The position numbers and the translations under genes are program-made. A stretch of DNA of 6,796 nucleotides, taken from assembly GCA_002453475.1 (NCBI GenBank), contig DKGY01000094.1:137017-143812 (forward strand), in the 5' to 3' direction. Below, piece by piece: positions 1 through 6,607 of this stretch (its first letter is position 1; every line of letters begins with the position of its first letter). This DNA comes from Clostridium sp. UBA6758 (lineage in GTDB: Bacteria > Bacillota > Clostridia > Clostridiales > Clostridiaceae). The notes below the pieces were generated by a model. It was not told where the DNA came from and did no database searches. It saw only the letters and a program-made list of their open reading frames with translations.

Positions 1-3
1 ATA

Positions 4-291
4 AAATGTTGAGCATGTACTTTAATATTATTGTTAGAGAACGCCATTTGCATAAGTAAGAATCTAAATCTTTGATTTAGTTATTCGAACTTAGTTCTTC
101 TAATTTATTAGAAGAACCTCCTAGAACATTTATTACTTAGGATTTATGAATGGTAAAATCGTAAAGCAACACAACTTGTTTGAGTGAATACGAGTTGTTG
201 TGTTGTAGATTTTAACTTGAATAAATCCTTTTAGTAAATCAATGCTTCGAAACGGCTGAGCGGCAATAATATAAGTACATGCTCAACATTT
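4..291. ncRNA. Structured 288-bp element with long terminal inverted repeats (ncRNA or MITE-like; family not recognised)
   Basis: Seen directly: 4-21 is a perfect inverted repeat of 274-291. The pairing continues inward with a 2-nt bulge to 33/264, giving a closing stem of about 28 bp. Inside it I can draw a weaker stem 44-53/242-255, a hairpin 60-86 (7 bp plus 4 bp), a perfect 10-bp hairpin 94-117 with a TTTA loop, and a long arm 133-237. The arm is built from 133-137/233-237, 139-147/221-229, 152-160/208-216, 167-172/200-205 and 173-179/190-196, with internal loops and a 3-nt bulge. No ORF of useful length is present. This layered pairing is typical of large structured RNAs, but perfect terminal repeats also fit a miniature inverted-repeat element. 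No target-site duplication is visible next to 4 and 291, although only 3 bases of left flank exist. Strand is unresolved: one G-U pair favours plus and another favours minus. It shows no match I know to RNase P, SRP RNA, tmRNA or common riboswitches. Confidence 0.45.
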
Positions 292-401
292 ACTTATATT
301 AGCTTATTTTGCGAAAGCCCCTTTTATTTATCATGATAAACTTCAGAATTTGTGGTTTTGATATACTACCTGATGAATTAAATTTATTTCTGTCAAAATA
401 T
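292..401. other. Short AT-rich gap downstream of livF, no convincing terminator
   Basis: This gap separates the livF stop from the inverted-repeat element. It contains a 14-bp perfect palindrome (TTTATCATGATAAA, 327-340) made only of weak pairs apart from the CATG centre. It also contains the first copy of a 10-bp direct repeat (ATTTATTTCT, 382-391), whose second copy at 400-409 runs into the livF stop. Neither has the GC-rich stem plus U-run of an intrinsic terminator on the minus strand, so where the liv transcript ends is not apparent. It may read through into the structured element. Confidence 0.4.
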
Positions 402-1130
402 TTATTTCTTATTTCGAGATTTACCTAAATATGCAGCCTTTACAGATTCATCATTTAAAAGCTCTCTTCCCATACCAGTTAGAGTTATACTTCCTGTTTC
501 TATTACATATCCAATATCTGCAGTTTGTAAGGCTAAGTTTGCATTTTGCTCTATTAATAAAATTGTTACTCCTTTTTCATTAATCTCTTTAATGATTTTG
601 AAAATATCTTGTACAATAATTGGTGCAAGTCCGAGGGACGGTTCATCCATCATGATTAATTTAGGTCTACTCATGAGAGCTCTTCCTACAGCTAGCATCT
701 GCTGCTCACCACCAGATAAAGTTCCAGCCATCTGCCATGATCTCTCCTTAAGACGTGGAAACAACTGATAAATCCAAACTAGATCTTCCTCCAGGCTATC
801 CTTACGCATATAACCACCAATTTTTAAGTTTTCTAACACTGTAAGATTTGGAAATACACCACGACCTTCTGGAACTAAGGTTATTCCCTTTGCTACAATC
901 TCATCCGTTGATTTTCCGGCAAGATTTTCCCCATTAAAGGTAATTGTTCCCCCTTGGCTAGGAACTAGACCTACAATAGAACGAAGGATCGTACTCTTAC
1001 CTGCACCGTTAGAGCCAATTAGCGTAACAATCTTCCCTTCTGGCACTGAAAGACTTATATTTTTTACTGCTTTAATTCCACCATAGGAGACATTTAAATT
1101 TTCAATAAGTAATAAATTATCATTCTTCAT
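402..1130 (-). CDS. livF: Branched-chain amino acid ABC transporter, ATP-binding protein LivF
   Basis: One of the two cytoplasmic ATPases that energise branched-chain amino acid import by the LivHM permease. For the 242-residue product starting at 1130: Walker A GSNGAGKST at 39-47, PEGRGVF at 87-93 (the LivF form of the Q-loop, with Glu), ABC signature LSGGEQQ at 138-144, Walker B LIMMDEP at 158-164, and IEQNAN near 193-198, where the usual H-loop His is Gln. The last feature is normal for LivF and distinguishes it from LivG. The frame is open to a TTG at 1157, and ATGs occur at 1136 and 1130. The SD GGGGGTG sits about 9 nt before the 1130 ATG and only 3 nt before the 1136 ATG, so I prefer 1130, with 1136 possible. 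Length fits the family (E. coli LivF is about 237). The start overlaps the end of livG by 11 nt, suggesting translational coupling. It is the last gene of the operon. Confidence 0.95.
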   Translation of the reverse strand: MKNDNLLLIENLNVSYGGIKAVKNISLSVPEGKIVTLIGSNGAGKSTILRSIVGLVPSQGGTITFNGENLAGKSTDEIVAKGITLVPEGRGVFPNLTVLENLKIGGYMRKDSLEEDLVWIYQLFPRLKERSWQMAGTLSGGEQQMLAVGRALMSRPKLIMMDEPSLGLAPIIVQDIFKIIKEINEKGVTILLIEQNANLALQTADIGYVIETGSITLTGMGRELLNDESVKAAYLGKSRNKK

Positions 1131-1965
1131 CTTCATGCACCCCCAAATAAGCATCAATTACCCTTTGATTACTTTGAATCTCCCAAGGGGTTCCAGAGGC
1201 AATCATTTTACCGAAATCCAATACATATATACGATCTGAAATATCCATAACTAAGTCCATATGATGTTCAATTGCAAAAACAGTTAAATTAAACTTTTCC
1301 TTAATATCCTTTATAAAATTAGTTAACTCATCAGTTTCTTGAGGATTCATCCCTGCAGCAGGCTCATCAAGTAACAATAAGGTTGGCTTTGTTGCTAAAG
1401 CACGGGCAATTTCAAGATGTCTTTGTTGTCCATAGGGTAATGAACTAGCAATTTCATTCTTTAAATGAGCTAAATTAAGAATTTCTAATAGCTCCATAGT
1501 TTCTTTAACCATGGAACGCTCTTCTTTGTAATTTAAATGTAGTGTTGCAGAAATAAATCCAGCCTTTGATCTCATGTGTTTTGCAATTAGTACATTCTCA
1601 AAGACAGTAAGATTTTTAAATAGTCTAATATTTTGAAAGGTACGTGCCACTCCAAGGCCAGTAATCTTATCCGGCGTCTTCTCAATGGTTTTAGTATATT
1701 TACCTGAATTTTGTCCAGCATAAAGCTTTTTCATAGAGCCCTTAGGAAAATTTGAAATTATCATTTCATCCTTAAAACATACTGATCCATTGGTAGGAGC
1801 ATATACCCCTGTAATAACATTAAAAGCAGTGGTTTTTCCTGCACCATTAGGTCCAATAAGTGTAACTATTTCTCCTTCATTTACCTCTAAGGATAGATTA
1901 TCAACTGCTACCACACCACCGAACTGCATAGTAACATTTTCTAACCTTAATATAGTCTTACACAT
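1120..1965 (-). CDS. livG: Branched-chain amino acid ABC transporter, ATP-binding protein LivG
   Basis: Second ATPase of the Liv importer, pairing with LivF beneath LivH/LivM. In the 281-residue product: Walker A GPNGAGKTT at 38-46, Q-loop RTFQN at 108-112, signature LPYGQQ at 176-181 (LivG commonly has LSYGxQ), Walker B TLLLLDEP at 195-202, and H-loop IEHHMD with His at about 234. An acidic tail (HEDEE) closes the protein. It is about 25 residues longer than E. coli LivG. The extra length is a Lys/Thr/Gly-rich stretch around residues 69-101, between Walker A and the Q-loop. Upstream in-frame starts exist (GTG at 1974, ATG at 1971), but both lie inside or against the near-perfect SD AGGAGGTGAT. 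The ATG at 1965 is 8 nt after GGAGG and is chosen. The start overlaps the livM stop by 8 nt and the 3' end overlaps livF, as expected in a tightly coupled operon. Confidence 0.95.
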   Translation of the reverse strand: MCKTILRLENVTMQFGGVVAVDNLSLEVNEGEIVTLIGPNGAGKTTAFNVITGVYAPTNGSVCFKDEMIISNFPKGSMKKLYAGQNSGKYTKTIEKTPDKITGLGVARTFQNIRLFKNLTVFENVLIAKHMRSKAGFISATLHLNYKEERSMVKETMELLEILNLAHLKNEIASSLPYGQQRHLEIARALATKPTLLLLDEPAAGMNPQETDELTNFIKDIKEKFNLTVFAIEHHMDLVMDISDRIYVLDFGKMIASGTPWEIQSNQRVIDAYLGVHEDEE

Positions 1966-3046
1966 CCCCATCACCTCCTGAGGCCTTTACCTTAGAAAAT
2001 TTCCCTCTAATTCTCCTAAAGAAATCCGCAATACCATCCAAAGAAAATTCTTTATTTCCCATAATTCCTTTACTATAGAACAGTACAATAGCCATTAAGA
2101 GTAAAGAGAATATAACCATTCTTAGACCTGGCCTAAAAATAGGAATATTTACACCCATTATAGCTAAAGGTTCATCAAAAAATCGAAGCCATTCTAAGCC
2201 TATAGTTACTAGGAATGAAGCAATGATAGTTCCTGTTACACTTCCCATACCTCCTAAAACTATAATAAGTAAGAAGTTATAGGTTAATGTGAAGTAAAAC
2301 TGTTTAGGGTCAACGGTGGTTAGTAATGAAGCATATAATCCTCCAGCAATACCAGTAAAGAAGGCACCTACTGCAAAGGATAATGCCTTGTGTTTTGCTA
2401 GGTTAATACCCATGGCCTCCGCCGCAATTTCATCCTCGCGAATAGCTTTAAAAGCACGTCCATAAGAAGATTTTATTAGGAGTAACATCAAGGCAATACA
2501 TACCAATGCAACTCCAAAAGGAACCCACATAGTTTTAATTGGAGGAATACGGTTAATACCTAAGGCACCATTAGTAATTGATTGGGTATTTGTAAATACT
2601 ATTCTCACTATTTCTGAAAATCCCAAAGTTGCAATAGCTAAATAATCGCTCTTAAGACGGAGTACAGGCCATCCAATAATCAGTGCAACAATCATAGAAA
2701 ATACCCCACCTAAAAGCAAAGCAACAGGGAATGAAAGTTCTATATTAACAAGCCAAGGTGCCATTGGTTTAATATAAAATATAGACTCTCTAAGCTCTAC
2801 AGGCTCCGTAAAGACTGCAACTGTAAAGGCACCAATTGCCATAAAGCCAGCCTGACCTAAAGAAAAGAGACCAGTAAATCCATTCACTAAGTTCATTGAA
2901 ACACTGACTATAGCATAAATAATTGCTAGATTCAAAATACGTCTTACATAGGCATTACCAATTATTTTATTGTCCAGCAGAATAAGTATTACTATCACAG
3001 CTAAAATGAGTAAAACTGAATAAATTATTTTATGTTTTTTTTTCAT
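1958..3046 (-). CDS. livM: Branched-chain amino acid ABC transporter, permease LivM
   Basis: Integral membrane permease that forms the translocation path together with LivH. The 362-residue product starts with a short basic N-terminus (MKKKHK) and a hydrophobic helix (about 8-24), followed by a series of further membrane segments. LivM hallmarks are visible: SMNLVNGFTGLFSLGQAGFMAIGA at about 50-73 (broken here only for position reference), the LKSDYLAIATLGFSEIVRIV region at 131-150, and the EAA-like coupling loop AFKAIREDEIAAEAMG at 198-213, which docks onto the ATPases. VLGGMGS at 263-269 is shared with LivH. The C-terminus is polar and basic and presumably cytoplasmic. It is shorter than E. 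coli LivM (about 425), which carries extra N-terminal sequence, but normal for Firmicutes. The ATG at 3046 follows an AAGGTGTGAT SD that lies in the last livH codons. Only 4 nt separate the livH stop from this start. Confidence 0.95.
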   Translation of the reverse strand: MKKKHKIIYSVLLILAVIVILILLDNKIIGNAYVRRILNLAIIYAIVSVSMNLVNGFTGLFSLGQAGFMAIGAFTVAVFTEPVELRESIFYIKPMAPWLVNIELSFPVALLLGGVFSMIVALIIGWPVLRLKSDYLAIATLGFSEIVRIVFTNTQSITNGALGINRIPPIKTMWVPFGVALVCIALMLLLIKSSYGRAFKAIREDEIAAEAMGINLAKHKALSFAVGAFFTGIAGGLYASLLTTVDPKQFYFTLTYNFLLIIVLGGMGSVTGTIIASFLVTIGLEWLRFFDEPLAIMGVNIPIFRPGLRMVIFSLLLMAIVLFYSKGIMGNKEFSLDGIADFFRRIRGKFSKVKASGGDGDV

Positions 3047-3050
3047 ATTA

Positions 3051-3944
3051 TCACACCTTATCTGTAATCCTTTCTCCTAAAAGTCCAGTAGGTTTAACTA
3101 GTAACATAACAATCAATAAAATAAAAGCAAAAGCATCACGATATCCTGTCATATTAGGTAAAAAAGCAACTAATAAAGTTTCTCCCATACCTAATATCAA
3201 TCCACCAAGGACAGCTCCAAAAATATTACCAATTCCACCTAAAACAGCTGCAACAAAGCACTTAAGACCAGGCATTACTCCCATTAATGGATATATTGAA
3301 GGATATTTAGAACCCCAAAAAATCGCACCTACTGAAGCTAGAAATGAACCAATAGCAAAGGTTATTGCAATTACCCAGTTAATTTTAACTCCCATAAGTC
3401 TAGCAGTTTCATAATCCTTTGAAACTGCACGCATTGCCATACCAACCTTAGTATGATTCACAAGGTATAAAAGACATATTAGCAAAACCACAGTAATCAC
3501 AGGAGTTATGATAGATACAACTGGAAAGGAAACTTCTCCCACCTGAACAATATGAGTTAATATAGGTAGCTCTGGAAATCCCTTTGGAACCCCTGTAAAA
3601 AGATATGTTGCTAAGTTTTCTAATAAAAAGGAAACTCCTATTGCAGAAATCATTATAGACATACGAGGTGCATTTCTTAAAGGCTTATATGCAATACGCT
3701 CAGTAAACACACCCAAAAGTATGGTTAAAATGCAAACTATAGGAATAGAAACAAACCAAGGAAGGCTAAAATTTATCATAGTAAATATAAAAAGATAACC
3801 TGCCATCATAAAAATATCACCATGAGCAAAGTTTATAAGACGTAAAATACCATAAACCATAGTGTATCCAATGGCAATTAGTGCATACAAACTACCAATA
3901 GAAATACCATTGACAACATGTTGCATGAAAATGTTAAAACTCAT
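3051..3944 (-). CDS. livH: Branched-chain amino acid ABC transporter, permease LivH
   Basis: Integral membrane permease subunit, partner of LivM. The 297-residue product is almost entirely hydrophobic helices. It contains the LivH signature region GSLYALIAIGYTMVYG at 17-32, LINFAHGDIFMMAGY at 36-50, the EAA-like loop GMAMRAVSKDYETARLMGV at 168-186, and VLGGIGNIFGAVLGG at 234-248. The frame also has a GTG start at 3956, four codons upstream. However, that GTG is only 2 nt from the GGG of the SD and appears to be part of an extended SD (AAGGGATGTGAT). The ATG at 3944 sits 7 nt after that extended SD, and the resulting N-terminus MSFNIFMQHVVNG lines up with the N-terminus of E. coli LivH, so I chose it. 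It is the first gene after the livK-livH hairpin and is separated by only 4 nt from livM. Confidence 0.93.
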   Translation of the reverse strand: MSFNIFMQHVVNGISIGSLYALIAIGYTMVYGILRLINFAHGDIFMMAGYLFIFTMINFSLPWFVSIPIVCILTILLGVFTERIAYKPLRNAPRMSIMISAIGVSFLLENLATYLFTGVPKGFPELPILTHIVQVGEVSFPVVSIITPVITVVLLICLLYLVNHTKVGMAMRAVSKDYETARLMGVKINWVIAITFAIGSFLASVGAIFWGSKYPSIYPLMGVMPGLKCFVAAVLGGIGNIFGAVLGGLILGMGETLLVAFLPNMTGYRDAFAFILLIVMLLVKPTGLLGERITDKV

Positions 3945-3977
3945 AGTTGCAATCACATCCCTTCTTAATTTTTAAAA

Positions 3978-3999
3978 TGTGGAGCAAAGATGCTCCACA
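3978..3999 (-). terminator. Intra-operon hairpin between livK and livH (likely partial terminator)
   Basis: A perfect 9-bp stem (TGTGGAGCA with TGCTCCACA) and a 4-nt loop, followed on the minus strand by TTTTAAAAATT. It lies 23 nt after the livK stop and ends before the livH SD. The U-run is short and broken by A's, so full termination is unlikely. Partial termination, or protection of the livK mRNA 3' end, would yield more binding protein than permease, as is usual for ABC importers. No promoter is obvious between hairpin and livH, so livHMGF presumably depends on read-through. Confidence 0.7.
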
Positions 4000-4022
4000 A
4001 CTATTTATATCTACATTTAAAA

Positions 4023-5186
4023 TTATTTTTCAACGGTAACTGTATCTAAATATACAAACTTACCATTTTTAACTGTTTTAATAACAGCTAAATTCTTTAT
4101 AGCATCACCATTTTTATCAAAATTAATAGTTCCAGTAACCCCTTCAAAATCCTTAGTCTCAGCTAGCGCTTTACGAATTGCATCACCATCAGTTGAGCCG
4201 GCTCTTTTTATAGCATCTAATAATACGATGTAAGCATCATATCCAAGGGCAGTAACTGCTGGAATAATTGAATCTTTATCATCCTGTTCCTTTTTAAAGC
4301 CTGTAACAAATTTTTTAGCTTCTGCAGTAGCAGCTGAATCATTCTCATCAAAGAAAGTAGATACTACAATACCCTCTGCATCCTCACCTGCTACATCAAC
4401 GATTGCAGGATTTTCCCAAGTATCTCCACCCATGATTGGACACGTAATTCCAAGAGCACGAGCTTGTTTTATAATAAGTGGAGCTGTAGCTACTGAAGAA
4501 GGAGCGAATATTACATCAGGATTAGCAGATTTAATATTAGTCAATATTGAGTTAAAGTCTTGCTCATTTGTTTGAAATACACCTTCAGAAACAATAGCAT
4601 CTTTATTGCCAGTTAATTCTACAAAGGAATTCTTAAAGAAATTTCCAAGACCTGTTGAATAGTCATCACCATTCTGAGTAATAACTGCAGCAGTTTTAGC
4701 ACCATTTTTAATTGCATAGTTCGCCATAACTGTTCCTTGGAATGGATCTAGGAAACAAGCACGGAAATAGTAGTCATTACCTTGAGTTACCATAGGATTT
4801 GTACAAGAACATCCAACGGCAGGAATACCAGCATTTTTAATAATATCACCAGCAGCAATTGAAACTCCTGAACCATAAGAACCTATAATTGCAACAACAT
4901 TTTCTTTTTCAATAAGACGAGTAACCGCTGTCGTTGCTTCACTTTTATCTGACTTATTGTCTACAACAACAAGCTCAACTTTTTTCCCAAGAACTTCTGA
5001 ATAAATTTTGTTTGCATATTCAATACCATCCAGCTCTTGAGAGCCACCACCACCATTTTCTCCAGTTAGTGGCTCAAAAACACCAATTTTAATTACGTCA
5101 CTATCATCTGCCTTATTGCTGCAACCAGGTAAAAAGCTTACCCCTAGAATCATAGCCAGAGTCAATGCAATTGCACGTTTTTTCAT
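4023..5186 (-). CDS. livK: Branched-chain amino acid ABC transporter, substrate-binding lipoprotein (LivK/LivJ family)
   Basis: Extracellular receptor that captures the amino acid and delivers it to LivHMGF. The 387-residue product begins MKKRAIALTLAMILG and has a lipobox LPGC with the lipidated Cys at 22, so it should be anchored to the outer face of the membrane. After a short polar linker comes a type I periplasmic-binding fold (Peripla_BP_6 type): VIKIGVFEPLTG at 31-42, IIGSYGSGVS at 100-109, a CTNP segment at 128-131 matching the LivJ ligand-loop TNP, and FRACFLDPFQG at 141-151, which resembles LivJ FRTxGLDxxQG. Tyr176 and Asp255 lie where LivJ has ligand-contacting residues; this alignment is by eye. 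Substrate is inferred from family and operon: Leu/Ile/Val are likely, other amino acids possible. The frame is open 24 codons further upstream to 5258, but that extension would bury the signal peptide. The ATG at 5186 follows a strong SD, GGAGGGG, at 5193-5199. Confidence 0.94.
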   Translation of the reverse strand: MKKRAIALTLAMILGVSFLPGCSNKADDSDVIKIGVFEPLTGENGGGGSQELDGIEYANKIYSEVLGKKVELVVVDNKSDKSEATTAVTRLIEKENVVAIIGSYGSGVSIAAGDIIKNAGIPAVGCSCTNPMVTQGNDYYFRACFLDPFQGTVMANYAIKNGAKTAAVITQNGDDYSTGLGNFFKNSFVELTGNKDAIVSEGVFQTNEQDFNSILTNIKSANPDVIFAPSSVATAPLIIKQARALGITCPIMGGDTWENPAIVDVAGEDAEGIVVSTFFDENDSAATAEAKKFVTGFKKEQDDKDSIIPAVTALGYDAYIVLLDAIKRAGSTDGDAIRKALAETKDFEGVTGTINFDKNGDAIKNLAVIKTVKNGKFVYLDTVTVEK

Positions 5187-5234
5187 TAATATCCCCTCCA
5201 ATAAACAATTAAAATAAAAATTTAAAAGACAGTA

Positions 5235-5262
5235 ATTATAAGTACATAAATAAAACAATGAA
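5235..5262 (-). promoter_or_regulatory. Candidate livK promoter
   Basis: On the minus strand a perfect TATAAT lies at 5235-5240. The hexamer 16 nt upstream is TTCATT (5257-5262), only 3/6 to TTGACA. The start point would fall near 5228, giving a 5' leader of about 42 nt with the livK SD near its end. The whole region is AT-rich, so a TATAAT by chance is not rare; the weak -35 suggests an activator or an alternative promoter. An operator-like inverted repeat and a tandem repeat lie just upstream. Confidence 0.35.
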
Positions 5263-5266
5263 TAAT

Positions 5267-5282
5267 ATTTACATATTTACAT
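5267..5282. repeat. Tandem 8-bp direct repeat upstream of livK
   Basis: Two perfect contiguous copies of ATTTACAT (5267-5274 and 5275-5282), which read ATGTAAAT on the coding strand. They lie between the candidate livK promoter and the inverted repeat at 5291-5313. It could be part of a regulator-binding region or simple AT-rich sequence; nothing else supports a function. Confidence 0.4.
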
Positions 5283-5290
5283 ATATATGA

Positions 5291-5313
5291 TTGCAATATT
5301 GGAAATATTGCAA
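5291..5313. promoter_or_regulatory. Candidate operator: perfect 10-3-10 inverted repeat upstream of the liv operon
   Basis: TTGCAATATT and its exact complement AATATTGCAA are separated by GGA, giving a 23-bp dyad. It is centred about 116 bp upstream of the livK start and about 74 bp upstream of the predicted transcription start. With a 3-nt loop and A/T-rich stem and no U-run, it is better explained as a binding site for a dimeric regulator than as a terminator. I compared it with the CodY consensus AATTTTCWGAAAATT: about 10 of 15 positions agree and the centre does not, so the regulator is not assigned. Confidence 0.55.
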
Positions 5314-5382
5314 CTATTTTAACTGATTAAATAGCTAAAGTATTTTATATAAAAATATATTATCAATGGATATTAAAAATAA

Positions 5383-5427
5383 ATATAAAGCTACCCACCT
5401 ATGAGATTTAGGTGGGTAGCTTTATAT
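5383..5427 (-). terminator. Strong intrinsic terminator of the CPBP protease gene
   Basis: An 18-bp perfect stem with a GC-rich core (CTACCCACCT with AGGTGGGTAG) and a 9-nt loop begins 4 nt after the CPBP stop codon. On the minus strand it is followed by a U-rich tail (TTATTTTTAA). It should end the CPBP transcript and isolate the liv operon promoter from read-through. The stem is symmetric, with A/T tracts on both sides, so it could act in both directions, but no plus-strand gene precedes it. Confidence 0.93.
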
Positions 5428-5430
5428 ATT

Positions 5431-6444
5431 CTATTGATTTAACTCTTTTGAAATAGGAGTCTTCTTTCTATATTCCTTCGCTGCTAAAAATGGTAAATAA
5501 ATAATACCAAAAATCACAAGTGAAATTATGACATCTTGCCCACTAATAACAACATTTGACCCATCTGCACCAAAAAGTACAAAACCAAGAGTATTATTTA
5601 AATAATGTATCATGGACACAGCCCAAATATTCTCCGTCTTAAGATATACATATCCAAAGAAAACAGAGTAACAGATGCAAACTATAAGCTGAGTAGCTAC
5701 GCTATAAAAAGATGTTTCTGGACTATAATAAAATAAATTTATTGGAAAATGCCAAAGTCCCCAAATTACTCCAAGTAAAAGTACACCCCATCTTTTACCA
5801 AACTTGTCCTGAAGTACTGGTTGTAAGAAATACCTCCATCCGTATTCCTCTCCAAAGAAAAGAAAATAAGTAAATAAAAAATTTAATGGTAAAAGCAGAA
5901 GTAATTTAAAAATAGTCGGATACTTAAGGTATGTAAAAAAATCATCAAGGGATCCACTTATAGCACATGATATTAAATTTGCTAATAAGTAAAGTACAAG
6001 AAAAAGAAGAATATAGAATAATGATTTCTTACCATTCTTTTTTATGCTAAGTCCAAATTCTGCCCTGGTTTTGCTATCTTCAACACCTAGCATAATAAGT
6101 CCCATGAAACTTCCTGCTGTGACTAATATTCCAGCTACAACCTCTGGCTCACCATATCCAGTAAAGGTCTGTATAGAAAGTATAATTACTGATACCATTG
6201 AGAAAATCAAAAATACTCCAAAGAACTTTTTAGGTGCCCTGGTTCTTATTTCCTTGTTACATAAGAATACCAACATAACTCCCATGGCTGGGTAATACAT
6301 TTGTACAAGGGGACATGCACCTACTGGACCTTTAGAATATGCAAAAGCCATTAAAAATCCCATTAGTGCTGTCATTCCAAAACATACTATAAAGAATATA
6401 ATAACAGTACCTTTACCACTGTGTTGCTTATCCAAATTTTCCAT
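5431..6444 (-). CDS. CPBP family intramembrane glutamic endopeptidase (CAAX protease / Abi family)
   Basis: A 337-residue multi-pass membrane protein with about eight or more hydrophobic segments. All three motifs of the CPBP (Rce1/CaaX protease, Abi) family are present in order. Motif 1 is EEYGWR at 199-204 (EExxxR, catalytic Glu pair). Motif 2 is WGLWH at 228-232, with the conserved His. Motif 3 is HYLNN at 280-284 (HxxxN). The active site therefore looks intact. Bacterial members act in membrane protein or peptide processing, bacteriocin self-immunity and anti-sigma cleavage; the substrate cannot be read from this sequence and no bacteriocin gene is in the window. The ATG at 6444 follows a good SD (AAGGAGAG, about 5 nt spacing). 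The gene is monocistronic by appearance, with its own terminator immediately downstream and a long non-coding stretch upstream. There is no evident functional link to the liv operon. Confidence 0.9.
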   Translation of the reverse strand: MENLDKQHSGKGTVIIFFIVCFGMTALMGFLMAFAYSKGPVGACPLVQMYYPAMGVMLVFLCNKEIRTRAPKKFFGVFLIFSMVSVIILSIQTFTGYGEPEVVAGILVTAGSFMGLIMLGVEDSKTRAEFGLSIKKNGKKSLFYILLFLVLYLLANLISCAISGSLDDFFTYLKYPTIFKLLLLLPLNFLFTYFLFFGEEYGWRYFLQPVLQDKFGKRWGVLLLGVIWGLWHFPINLFYYSPETSFYSVATQLIVCICYSVFFGYVYLKTENIWAVSMIHYLNNTLGFVLFGADGSNVVISGQDVIISLVIFGIIYLPFLAAKEYRKKTPISKELNQ

Positions 6445-6556
6445 AAATACTCTCCTTATAATTATTACTTAATTTGAATATGAACATTTATGTGATTTCA
6501 TTATATAATTAAATGACTATACTAAAATATAATAAATAAAAAACATAGATATTCAC

Positions 6557-6586
6557 ATTATAATCATAACAAAATTGTTATATAAA
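6557..6586 (-). promoter_or_regulatory. Candidate CPBP promoter with an inverted repeat in its spacer
   Basis: On the minus strand TTTATA (6581-6586, 4/6 to -35) is 18 nt from a perfect TATAAT (6557-6562). Between them lies a 7-bp perfect inverted repeat, ATAACAA-AA-TTGTTAT (6566-6581), covering most of the spacer: a classic place for a repressor site. The leader to the ATG at 6444 would be roughly 106 nt. A second TATAAT occurs nearer the gene (6500-6505) but has no acceptable -35. AT-rich context makes both calls tentative. Confidence 0.35.
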
Positions 6587-6607
6587 TACAAATTATAGAA
6601 AATGACG

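Noticed and set aside
4..291. Retron, group II intron, RNase P, SRP RNA, tmRNA or a known riboswitch
   Set aside because: No reverse transcriptase is nearby, and there is no domain V, conserved P4, SRP helix 8 motif, tRNA-like ends or riboswitch core that I recognise. The paired ends alone are not specific.
4..291. Definite transposon call
   Set aside because: Terminal inverted repeats are clear, but no target duplication is visible next to them, there is no transposase, and I cannot see other copies. Mobile origin is therefore kept only as an alternative.
391..396. Perfect TTGACA on the minus strand just past livF
   Set aside because: No -10-like hexamer is found 16-18 nt downstream (TCAGGT or CAGGTA), so it is not called a promoter.
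1790..1981. Plus-strand open frame of 63 codons
   Set aside because: It lies wholly opposite the livG 5' end, including the Walker A coding region, and has no ribosome-binding site or family resemblance. It is a shadow of livG.
3945..3956. GTG start for LivH four codons upstream
   Set aside because: It is only 2 nt from the SD core and seems to be part of the extended SD itself. The ATG at 3944 has better spacing and matches the family N-terminus.
5187..5258. N-terminal extension of LivK to an upstream ATG
   Set aside because: It would place 24 residues before the lipoprotein signal peptide, and it ignores the strong GGAGGGG SD six bases before the ATG at 5186. The extension covers the predicted promoter and leader.
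5291..5313. CodY box
   Set aside because: The best 15-base comparison to AATTTTCWGAAAATT gives about 10 matches on either strand, with the central CWG wrong. In DNA this AT-rich that is weak, so no regulator is named.
6044..6295. Plus-strand open frame of 83 codons
   Set aside because: It is antisense to the CPBP gene, with no SD and no recognisable protein features. It is a shadow frame.
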